A stretch of 9,181 nt of DNA from Pseudomonas sp. GTDB taxonomy: Bacteria; Pseudomonadota; Gammaproteobacteria; Pseudomonadales; Pseudomonadaceae. The DNA lies in contig SKFV01000260.1 in NCBI GenBank assembly GCA_007117785.1, forward strand, positions 1-9,181, read 5' to 3'. Positions 1 to 5,654 of the stretch are shown piece by piece (position 1 is the first letter of the stretch; every line of letters starts with the position of its first letter). Under the pieces are notes generated by a model. It was not told the DNA's origin. It saw nothing but the letters and a program-made list of their open reading frames with translations, and did no database searches. Position numbers and translations under genes: made by a program.

Positions 1-12
1 CTCTGAAGGCAG

Positions 13-507
13 CTAACGAGTCGTTTGATGTGATTGACCGGTAAAGTGCAGCAGTTGATTGCAGCGGATGCATTGGTAGCGGCGACCCTTGATGACCCAG
101 CGATGCCGTTGCGGGGTAAAGTGCACCGGATTGGGGCAGGCACAGCGATAGAGGTACTCGGTGGTGCGTCTGCGCGGCACACTGTAGGTGTGACAGCGGT
201 GAGCCGGCAAGCCGAACAGGTCGCGCATTATGCCTTGCCATTCCGCCCCGTGGGGGCGGATACGGTGTCCATGGAGTGCATGGGCGATCAGGTGGGCAAC
301 TTCATGAGGCACTGTCTGGCGCAAAAAGTCCTCTTCATGACGCTCATACATGCCGGCATTGAAGCGCAGTAACTGCCTGTCCAGGTAGGCGATGCCGGCT
401 TTCTGGCCGCGCAGGTCGAGACGCACCTCAGGGCGAACAAATCGCCGGCCAAAGTGGCTCTCGGCCTGTTGATAGCACGCCTCAAGGCGCTGCATAAGCT
501 CGTTCAT
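13..507 (-). CDS. sprT: SprT-family zinc metalloprotease-like protein
   Basis: Complete 164-residue protein of the SprT family, the bacterial relatives of eukaryotic SPRTN proteases. The bacterial role is poorly defined; a cytosolic zinc-dependent protease is the family inference. The sequence shows HEVAH at residues 68-72 (two zinc-binding His plus the catalytic Glu) and a later His in PHGAEW (H86) that fits the third ligand seen in SPRTN. A C-terminal zinc ribbon follows, with C122/C124 and C146-x-x-C149. The C-terminal tail is rich in Arg and His. The ATG at 507 has no convincing Shine-Dalgarno sequence. A TATACT hexamer ends 7 bases before it, so the message may be leaderless. M5 is a possible alternative start. 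The gene lies 48 bases behind the flavodoxin gene on the same strand and could also be read from that promoter. The family call is firm; the substrate is unknown. Confidence 0.93.
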   Translation of the reverse strand: MNELMQRLEACYQQAESHFGRRFVRPEVRLDLRGQKAGIAYLDRQLLRFNAGMYERHEEDFLRQTVPHEVAHLIAHALHGHRIRPHGAEWQGIMRDLFGLPAHRCHTYSVPRRRTTEYLYRCACPNPVHFTPQRHRWVIKGRRYQCIRCNQLLHFTGQSHQTTR

Positions 508-515
508 GATCGCTA

Positions 516-521
516 GTATAC
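516..521 (-). promoter_or_regulatory. Candidate -10 element (TATACT) for sprT
   Basis: On the minus strand TATACT is followed by seven bases (AGCGATC) and then the sprT ATG. It matches the sigma-70 -10 consensus at five of six positions. Transcription would begin at or next to the start codon. No good -35 hexamer is found 16-18 bases upstream, so this is a weak call. Confidence 0.3.
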
Positions 522-555
522 GGCTGAAAGCGTCGTTCCAGAAGGTTTCCTTGGC

Positions 556-1023
556 TTAAAAGATTTGAGCATCCAGGCCGGCGGCCATATAAAGCCCCAG
601 GTCTTCAGCCTGGGCGATAAAGTCCTCCTGCCAGTCCCCCTTGAGCAACAACGGGTCCTGAACCCATTGCCAGCGCAGGCCGGTGACTATGGTCTTGACG
701 GCTCGCAAAGTGCCGGTACCGTCATGACCTGCCCGTACATAGAGCGCACAGGGTAGGCCCTGCTTTTTTTCCAGAACCGGGTAATAGCAGCGATCAAAAA
801 AGTCTTTCAGCGCGCCGCTCATGTAACCCAGATTTTCCGTGGTGCCGAGAATGATCGCATCAGCGTTCAGCACGTCATCGGGCTGTGTCTCCAGAGGGGG
901 TTTCCACACGGCCTCAACGGCGTCGATATCCTCGTGGCCGGCTCCCTTGAGAACGGCCTGAACCAGTTTTCGGGTATTCTCCGATGGCGCATGGGCAACA
1001 ATCAGCAACTGTTTTTTTGCCAT
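556..1023 (-). CDS. Flavodoxin-like / NADPH-dependent FMN reductase family protein
   Basis: Complete 155-residue cytosolic protein with the flavodoxin fold. The first strand (residues 5-10, LLIVA) runs into a phosphate-binding loop with S14, N16 and T17, the usual FMN-phosphate contact. A second cofactor segment, GTTENLGYMSGALKDFFDR (60-78), is typical of short flavodoxin-like proteins in which the loop after strand 3 packs on the isoalloxazine ring. A third, RAGHDGTG (97-104), fits the loop after strand 4. FMN binding is therefore likely. Whether it is an electron carrier or an NAD(P)H-dependent reductase cannot be told from sequence. The start is well supported: AAGGAG sits six bases before the ATG. 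It heads a probable two-gene unit with sprT and is divergent from the transporter operon. The family is certain; the physiological partner is unknown. Confidence 0.88.
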   Translation of the reverse strand: MAKKQLLIVAHAPSENTRKLVQAVLKGAGHEDIDAVEAVWKPPLETQPDDVLNADAIILGTTENLGYMSGALKDFFDRCYYPVLEKKQGLPCALYVRAGHDGTGTLRAVKTIVTGLRWQWVQDPLLLKGDWQEDFIAQAEDLGLYMAAGLDAQIF

Positions 1024-1029
1024 CTCAAG

Positions 1030-1035
1030 CTCCTT
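1030..1035 (-). promoter_or_regulatory. Ribosome binding site of the flavodoxin gene
   Basis: AAGGAG on the minus strand lies six bases before the ATG and fixes the start at 1023. Confidence 0.75.
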
Positions 1036-1056
1036 GTGCGTAAAGCCTCAACGTCC

Positions 1057-1085
1057 ATCCGACCCGAGTACGTCATGGCTGTCAA
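1057..1085 (-). promoter_or_regulatory. Candidate sigma-70 promoter of the flavodoxin-sprT unit
   Basis: On the minus strand a perfect TTGACA (-35) is followed, after exactly 17 bases, by TCGGAT, a poor -10 with three of six matches. Transcription would begin near 1050, about 27 bases before the start codon. A short inverted repeat, CTGGC/GCCAG (1086-1102), abuts the -35 on its upstream side and might be a protein site. The -35 is good and the -10 is weak, so this is tentative. Confidence 0.33.
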
Positions 1086-1165
1086 CTGGCGAAAGCTGCC
1101 AGGGTTGGTTAGGCTTGTTTAGTGGTAGCAAGGTTCTGCTGAGCTTTTTCAGCTGTCCTCTGCCC

Positions 1166-1171
1166 GATAAT
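1166..1171 (+). promoter_or_regulatory. Possible -10 element for the ycaD-ggpPS operon
   Basis: GATAAT is the best -10-like hexamer in the divergent region on the plus strand. No recognisable sigma-70 -35 lies 16-18 bases upstream, so an activator or another sigma factor could be needed. Initiation here would give a leader of about 130 bases containing both stem-loops at 1205-1262. Confidence 0.22.
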
Positions 1172-1204
1172 AAATCCGGCTGGCCCATTGTTTTGGCTGG
1201 CTCT

Positions 1205-1231
1205 GCTGGACAGGCTGCATAGCCATCCAGC
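1205..1231 (+). other. Stem-loop 1 in the leader of the transporter operon
   Basis: GCTGGA (1205-1210) pairs with TCCAGC (1226-1231). Inside it GGCT (1213-1216) pairs with AGCC (1221-1224) across a GCAT loop, leaving only a small internal loop (CA opposite A). There is no T-run after it, so it is not an intrinsic terminator. It abuts stem-loop 2. It could act as RNA in the leader or as a DNA operator; sequence alone does not decide. Confidence 0.45.
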
Positions 1232-1262
1232 GGTCAGCAAGCACTGTTGTTTGCTTCTGACC
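1232..1262 (+). other. Stem-loop 2 in the leader of the transporter operon
   Basis: GGTCAG (1232-1237) pairs with CTGACC (1257-1262). Inside, CAAGCA (1238-1243) pairs with TGTTTG (1248-1253) with one G-T wobble, a CTGT loop and a three-base bulge (1254-1256). This gives 12 pairs in all. No T-run follows, which argues against a terminator. It ends 48 bases before the ycaD start codon. Confidence 0.5.
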
Positions 1263-1296
1263 TCTGCCCACACCTGCCTGGAACCCTAACCGCCTC

Positions 1297-1301
1297 AGGA
1301 G
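1297..1301 (+). promoter_or_regulatory. Ribosome binding site of ycaD
   Basis: AGGAG lies nine bases before the ATG at 1311, which supports that start. Confidence 0.7.
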
Positions 1302-1310
1302 ACAGGTCCC

Positions 1311-2570
1311 ATGGTGAAATTGTTGTTCCCGATTACCGCTTTGTTGAGCGGCATTGCCTTGCTGTTGCTGGGTACCGGCTTGCTGAACACCCTGCTGGCA
1401 CTGCGTGGCGCCGGTGAAGGTTTTTCCGACCAGTTACTGGGTCTGTTTGGCTCGGCCTATTTTGTGGGCTTCATTCTGGGTACCTGGTTGGGTCCCCGAC
1501 TGATCCGCCGCATGGGGCATATCCGGGCCTTCGCCTTCTTTGCTGCAGCCACCGCTGCCTGTGTGCTGCTGCATGTCCTGCTCATCGATCCCTGGGTATG
1601 GGTGGCGTTACGAGTACTGACCGGCCTGATGCTGGTGGGCATCTATACGGTGATCGAGAGTTGGCTCAACAGTCAGTCCCCACCGGAGCACCGGGCGCGG
1701 GTGTTTGCAAGCTATATGGCGGTGAATCTGCTGTCACTGGCAGTTGCCCAGCAATTCCTGCACCTGGATAGCCCGATGACGTTCACTCTGTTTGCCCTGG
1801 CGGCTGTGCTGATGTGTCTGGCGGTCATGCCGCTGGCGATGACGCGCTTGCCACAACCCGTTATCGGCGAAACGCCCCGGCTGGCACTGCGTACCCTCTG
1901 GCGTGCCGCTCCGGTCGCTTGTGCCGGCAGCCTGCTGTCTGGCCTGGCGATGGGCGGCTTCTGGGGTCTGGGTGCGGTCTATGCCGGCCGCATGGGTATG
2001 TCGGCTGGTGATATTGCCTGGTTTATTTCCCTGGTGATTCTGGCGGGGGCATTGCTGCAATGGCCCATGGGTATGCTCTCCGATCGTGTCGACCGTCGCC
2101 TGGCGCTGGCAATTATCGCTGCTATTGCGGCCTTCGGCGGCTTGATGATGGCGATTCTGGGGCCCTTTGGCCAGTGGTTGCTGGTGGCAGCGGCCATTTT
2201 TGGGGGTGGCTCCTTTGCCGTTTATCCCAGTGTGGTCGCGCACATGATGGATCACCTTCACCAGGAAGAAGTGCTGCCGGGCAATGCCGCGCTCTTGATG
2301 TTGCATGGTGGCGGTGCGGCAGTTGGCCCGGCCCTTGCAGGGTGGTTTATGGGCTGGTGGGCACCACAGGCCCTGCCGCTGTTTTTCATGGTGATGTTTG
2401 GCATCAGCGCAGTGCATGCCTTGCAACACTGGCGCAAAGGCAAGGATCAGATTGTGGATTCGGCGGCACATTATGTGCCTATGGTGCGCACATCACCGGC
2501 TGTACTCGAGATGATGCTGGATGAGGAGCATGCTCCGCATCCTGAAACCCCATCCCGGGCAGACGATTGA
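1311..2570 (+). CDS. ycaD: YcaD-like major facilitator superfamily transporter
   Basis: Complete 419-residue inner-membrane protein with about twelve hydrophobic segments in two halves (roughly 4-27, 41-60, 72-92, 95-116, 131-150, 157-177, then a cytoplasmic loop to about 197 and six more to about 370). The first half has the loop GPRLIRRMGHIR (61-72). The second half has GMLSDRVDRR (254-263), the MFS loop motif. VIESWLNSQ (114-122) is characteristic of the YcaD-like subgroup. A soluble tail of roughly 45 residues, rich in Pro and acidic residues, follows the last helix and makes it longer than E. coli YcaD. It sits 38 bases before ggpPS, in the same order as the ycaD-ggpPS pair I recall from Stenotrophomonas. 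A role in uptake or retention of glucosylglycerol is plausible by context but not shown. The substrate is not readable from the sequence. Confidence 0.88.
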   Translation: MVKLLFPITALLSGIALLLLGTGLLNTLLALRGAGEGFSDQLLGLFGSAYFVGFILGTWLGPRLIRRMGHIRAFAFFAAATAACVLLHVLLIDPWVWVALRVLTGLMLVGIYTVIESWLNSQSPPEHRARVFASYMAVNLLSLAVAQQFLHLDSPMTFTLFALAAVLMCLAVMPLAMTRLPQPVIGETPRLALRTLWRAAPVACAGSLLSGLAMGGFWGLGAVYAGRMGMSAGDIAWFISLVILAGALLQWPMGMLSDRVDRRLALAIIAAIAAFGGLMMAILGPFGQWLLVAAAIFGGGSFAVYPSVVAHMMDHLHQEEVLPGNAALLMLHGGGAAVGPALAGWFMGWWAPQALPLFFMVMFGISAVHALQHWRKGKDQIVDSAAHYVPMVRTSPAVLEMMLDEEHAPHPETPSRADD

Positions 2571-2596
2571 TTGAAACGTGCGTCTGTCCGGTGAGC

Positions 2597-2601
2597 AGGA
2601 G
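2597..2601 (+). promoter_or_regulatory. Ribosome binding site deciding the ggpPS start
   Basis: AGGAG stands seven bases before the ATG at 2609 but only one base before the ATG at 2603. It lies inside the reading frame that would result from TTG 2567. The spacing selects ATG 2609. Confidence 0.7.
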
Positions 2602-2608
2602 AATGCTG

Positions 2609-4879
2609 ATGCTGTTAGCCACCGATCTGGACGGGACTTTTCTGGCTGGCGATCCGGAGAATCGCCAGCGCCTATATCAACTGATTGCCGCACACCCGGG
2701 AATAACCCTGGTGTTCGTGACCGGGCGCGGCCTGGAGGTGGTTGAGCCGCTGCTGTCTGACCCGGCGATACCGCGTCCGGACTACATCATCAGTGATGTC
2801 GGCGCTACCCTGGTTGACGGGCATAACCTGCAGCCGGTCTACCCCCTGCAGCAGGAAATTGAATCCAACTGGCCGGGTGAGTGGCCGGTTATCCGGGCGC
2901 TGGAAGGATTTCCCGGCCTGGAGCGCCAGGAAGTGCCGCAACAACGACGTTGCTCCTGGTTCTGTGCGCCCGAAGCCGTGACGGATGCCCTGGTAGCAAC
3001 TATCCAGTCACTGGGATGTGATGCGCTCTTCTCCGCCGGCATGTATCTGGATTGCCTGCCACGCGGGGTGAACAAGGGCAGCACGCTGAAGCGCCTGGTT
3101 GAGCATATCGGCGTGCCCTTCGATGATGTGCTGGTCGCTGGTGATACGCTGAACGACCTGTCGATGTACGAACAGGGTTTCAAAGGTGTCTGCGTCGGTG
3201 AGTCGGAAGCCGGTTTGCTGGATGCCACCGCTGATCGTGCGCGCGTACTGCATGCGCGCCTGAGTGGTTGCGGCGGTATTCTGGAAGCCTTCGGGCACTT
3301 CGGTTTTCTTGGCCCTTTGGGGGTCGATTCCGAGCTGCCGGACTTTCAGGTCAAAGGCAAGTCCGAGCTGGTGATGGTCTACCATCGTTTGCCATATGAA
3401 GAGGTGGTGGAGCAAGGCAAACTGATTCGCCGGCCGCCAACTTCGCCGAACGGTATTATTCCAACCTTGCTGAGCTTCTTTGCAGCTGATCAACCCGGCG
3501 CCTGGGTAGCCTGGTCGATTCATGAATCGCGCAGTGCGGTGCCTTTTGAGGTGCACACCAGCGTGGATAAGGAGCACTACCCGCAGCTCACGGCTGCCCG
3601 TGTTGCCTTGAGCAAGAATGATGTGGATGTATTCTACAAGCGCTTTTCCAAGGAAGCCTTCTGGCCGACCTTGCATACCTTCTGGGAGCGTGCGGTATTC
3701 CGCGAAGAAGACTGGACGGTCTTTCTCAAGGTCAATCGCCTGTTTGCTGAGCGGGTGGCTGCCGAAGCCGCAGAAAATGCGGTGGTGTGGATTCACGATT
3801 ACAACCTGTGGATGGTGCCGGCCTTCCTGCGCCCTCTGCGCAGCGATCTGACCATTGCCTTTTTTCATCACACCTATTTTCCTTCTGCAGACGTGTTCAA
3901 TGTGTTGCCCTGGCGGCGGGAGATTATCGGCAGTCTGCTGCAGTGCGATTACGTGGGCTTTCATATTCCAAGGCAAGCCGAAAACTTTGTTGATGTGGTG
4001 CGTGGTGTGGCGCCGGTCGAAGTGCTTGAGACCCAATCCTGTGCACCGCGCTACAGGACCTACGGCTGTGCCGTAGGGCTCGACAATATGACCACCGCAA
4101 TCAAGGTGCATAACCGTTATATCGGCCTCGGTGCCCACCCGGTGGGCCTCGATGTTGAACGGGTGCGCAATCTGGTCAATACCCGTGAAACACAGGCGTT
4201 GATGAAAACCCTGCGGGAACAATTGACCGGGGTACGTGTGGTGCTCTCGGTTGAGCGGCTTGATTACACCAAGGGTATCCTGGCCAAGCTGGAAGCCTTC
4301 GAGGCGCTTATGGAAGAGCACCCCGAGCTGATTGGCAAGGTGACGCTGATCACCATTTGCGTACCGGCGGCCAAGGAAATGACCATCTACGAGACCCTTT
4401 TGCAGCAGATCGAGCAGGCGGTCGGGCGCATCAATGGACGCTTCTCTCAGGTTGGCTGGGCGCCGGTACAATTCTTCTACCGCGCCGTGCCATTCAAGGA
4501 GCTGATTCCTTATTACCTGATGGCAGACGTGATGTGGATTACCCCGCTGCGTGATGGCCTGAATCTGGTCGCCAAGGAGTATGTTGCCACCCAGGGGTTG
4601 TGTGACGGCCGCGGCGTGCTGGTGCTGTCAGAGTTTGCTGGCGCGGCGGCAGAACTGCACGGGTCTCTGCTGACCAATCCGCATGACCCGCATGATCTTC
4701 GCGATACCCTCTATGTCGGTTTGACTCTGGGGCGTGCCGAGCGCGAAGCGCGCATCCGCGAAATGTTCGGGGTAGTCAGCCACTTTGATATTCGTTACTG
4801 GGGCGAGGGTTTTCTTGAGGCGGTCAAATCGGCGAGGATCGCGGCTGATGCGCATGCCGAGTTAGCCGACCAGGCCTGA
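2609..4879 (+). CDS. ggpPS: Bifunctional glucosylglycerol-phosphate synthase/phosphatase (HAD-GT20 fusion)
   Basis: A 756-residue fusion that would make the osmolyte glucosylglycerol from ADP-glucose and glycerol-3-phosphate, then remove the phosphate. Residues 1-240 are a HAD phosphatase: DLDGT (D6 nucleophile, D8), TGR (38-40), K156 and GDTLND (178-183). From about 250 the GT20 glycosyltransferase follows, with the N-terminal Arg (R260), a glycine loop (G282), HDY (396-398), SVERLDYTKG (547-556; R550 and K555 bind the nucleotide-sugar phosphates) and TPLRDGLNLVAKEY (645-658; D649, E657). FFHHTYFP (418-425) replaces the FFLHIPFP-type segment of trehalose-phosphate synthases. I recognise this and the following region as GgpS-like. 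The phosphatase-first order matches GgpPS of Stenotrophomonas and Azotobacter. All key catalytic residues are present. The alternative is a trehalose-phosphate synthase/phosphatase fusion, which I think less likely. Salt induction is expected from the family but is not visible here. Confidence 0.88.
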   Translation: MLLATDLDGTFLAGDPENRQRLYQLIAAHPGITLVFVTGRGLEVVEPLLSDPAIPRPDYIISDVGATLVDGHNLQPVYPLQQEIESNWPGEWPVIRALEGFPGLERQEVPQQRRCSWFCAPEAVTDALVATIQSLGCDALFSAGMYLDCLPRGVNKGSTLKRLVEHIGVPFDDVLVAGDTLNDLSMYEQGFKGVCVGESEAGLLDATADRARVLHARLSGCGGILEAFGHFGFLGPLGVDSELPDFQVKGKSELVMVYHRLPYEEVVEQGKLIRRPPTSPNGIIPTLLSFFAADQPGAWVAWSIHESRSAVPFEVHTSVDKEHYPQLTAARVALSKNDVDVFYKRFSKEAFWPTLHTFWERAVFREEDWTVFLKVNRLFAERVAAEAAENAVVWIHDYNLWMVPAFLRPLRSDLTIAFFHHTYFPSADVFNVLPWRREIIGSLLQCDYVGFHIPRQAENFVDVVRGVAPVEVLETQSCAPRYRTYGCAVGLDNMTTAIKVHNRYIGLGAHPVGLDVERVRNLVNTRETQALMKTLREQLTGVRVVLSVERLDYTKGILAKLEAFEALMEEHPELIGKVTLITICVPAAKEMTIYETLLQQIEQAVGRINGRFSQVGWAPVQFFYRAVPFKELIPYYLMADVMWITPLRDGLNLVAKEYVATQGLCDGRGVLVLSEFAGAAAELHGSLLTNPHDPHDLRDTLYVGLTLGRAEREARIREMFGVVSHFDIRYWGEGFLEAVKSARIAADAHAELADQA

Positions 4880-4885
4880 GCTGGT

Positions 4886-4891
4886 TACAAT
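4886..4891 (+). promoter_or_regulatory. Candidate -10 element (TACAAT) for the J-domain gene
   Basis: TACAAT matches the -10 consensus at five of six positions and ends six bases before the ATG. Transcription would start at about the A of the start codon and give a leaderless message. TTAGCC, 18 bases upstream, is a weak -35 lying in the end of ggpPS. The gene may instead depend on read-through from ggpPS. Confidence 0.3.
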
Positions 4892-4897
4892 GCCGGC

Positions 4898-5506
4898 ATG
4901 ACTGCCAGCGCTGATGAATTGTTACCGGAAAACTTTATCGATCACCTGCATGCGCTCTTGCGGGCGCATCCGCAGGGAATCGATGAATATTCGCTGATCA
5001 AGCGCCTGGCGGCTGACTTCCCTGACTCTCCCTTTGCCGTGGCCGGTGCCCTGCGTGAACCCCTGGCGCTGTTCCAGCTGCATTTTCTGCTGTTTCACCA
5101 ACTGTACCGACTGGCTGATCAGGTTGCCGCGCAGGATCTGCAGCTGGATATCCATGCCTTGTCGATCCGGCTGGGCCCCAGGATGCCCGGGCGTGAGGCG
5201 CTGCAGCGGGAAGATCCTCTGCGTGCCTATTATCTGGATTGGGCGCAATGGGTGGAGACCAATACGGCTGACGTCGAGCGACTGCTGGGTGATTTTTATC
5301 AGGGAAAAACCAACGTTCCGGCGGACGAGCATGCGGCTGCCCTGCAGCTGTTCGAGCTGCAGGAGCCCCTGACACCGAAAGACGTCAAGCAACGCCATCG
5401 GCAGCTACTCAGCCAGCATCATCCCGACCGTGGGGGCTCTACAGCGGACGCCCAGGCCATCAATGACGCCTTTTTAATTCTTCAACGCTATTACGGGAAG
5501 GTTTGA
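4898..5506 (+). CDS. DnaJ-related protein with C-terminal J-domain
   Basis: A 202-residue cytosolic protein of the DnaJ-related family found in gammaproteobacteria. The N-terminal two thirds (about 1-145) are a family-specific helical region with no known catalytic motif. A truncated J-domain ends the chain: residues about 155-202 include helix II (KDVKQRHRQLLSQ), the invariant HPD (175-177), then DRGG and helix III (AINDAFLIL). HPD is the contact that stimulates ATP hydrolysis by DnaK-type Hsp70s, so a co-chaperone role is likely, with the client unknown. The G/F region, zinc centre and substrate domain of true DnaJ are absent. The start lies 18 bases after the ggpPS stop, without a clear Shine-Dalgarno. 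An earlier ATG (4890) is out of frame and closes after three codons. It may be the third gene of the osmolyte operon or simply a neighbour. Confidence 0.85.
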   Translation: MTASADELLPENFIDHLHALLRAHPQGIDEYSLIKRLAADFPDSPFAVAGALREPLALFQLHFLLFHQLYRLADQVAAQDLQLDIHALSIRLGPRMPGREALQREDPLRAYYLDWAQWVETNTADVERLLGDFYQGKTNVPADEHAAALQLFELQEPLTPKDVKQRHRQLLSQHHPDRGGSTADAQAINDAFLILQRYYGKV

Positions 5507-5555
5507 AGTCGCGAATCTCTCTAAGGCAAAGTGCGCTTTCGGCCCTGAATTTGGC

Positions 5556-5561
5556 TATAGT
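5556..5561 (+). promoter_or_regulatory. Candidate -10 element (TATAGT) for the Yip1-family gene
   Basis: TATAGT within GGCTATAGTCC is the best -10-like hexamer of this 148-base gap. The C before TATA is also compatible with a stationary-phase (RpoS) type -10. No good -35 stands 17 bases upstream. The predicted start near 5568 would place a stem-loop at the very 5' end of the transcript. Confidence 0.35.
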
Positions 5562-5571
5562 CCTAGGCAAG

Positions 5572-5598
5572 GGAGATGCGACAAGAGGTCGCACCTTC
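5572..5598 (+). other. Stem-loop in the 5' leader of the Yip1-family gene
   Basis: TGCGAC (5577-5582) pairs with GTCGCA (5588-5593) across a five-base loop. Beyond one A-C mismatch four more pairs extend it (GGAG with CTTC, one G-T). There is no T-run, so it is not a terminator. If transcription starts near 5568 it would cap the message and could protect it from 5' decay. Confidence 0.4.
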
Positions 5599-5641
5599 TG
5601 TTCCGTTAGCACAACGATTGCTGGCGGGCTGAATAATAATC

Positions 5642-5647
5642 AGGAGG
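5642..5647 (+). promoter_or_regulatory. Strong ribosome binding site of the Yip1-family gene
   Basis: AGGAGG followed by seven bases and then ATG 5655 is a near-ideal Shine-Dalgarno. It is the strongest in the window and suggests high translation. Confidence 0.8.
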
Positions 5648-5654
5648 TCAGACC

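Noticed and set aside
1138..1153. GCTGA/TCAGC hairpin in the divergent region
   Set aside because: Only five pairs around a six-base loop; this is expected by chance at this length.
1734..2471. 245-codon open frame antisense to ycaD
   Set aside because: Same kind of shadow; the product is rich in His, Gln and Arg, with no family resemblance and no ribosome site worth the name.
3008..4471. 487-codon open frame antisense to ggpPS
   Set aside because: It lies wholly inside a gene with intact catalytic motifs. Its product shows no domain and an odd His/Gln-rich composition, typical of antisense frames in GC-rich genes.
1311..4879. Trehalose synthesis operon
   Set aside because: The acceptor-side motifs differ from OtsA and the domain order and neighbour fit GgpPS, so the glucosylglycerol reading is preferred, though not proven.
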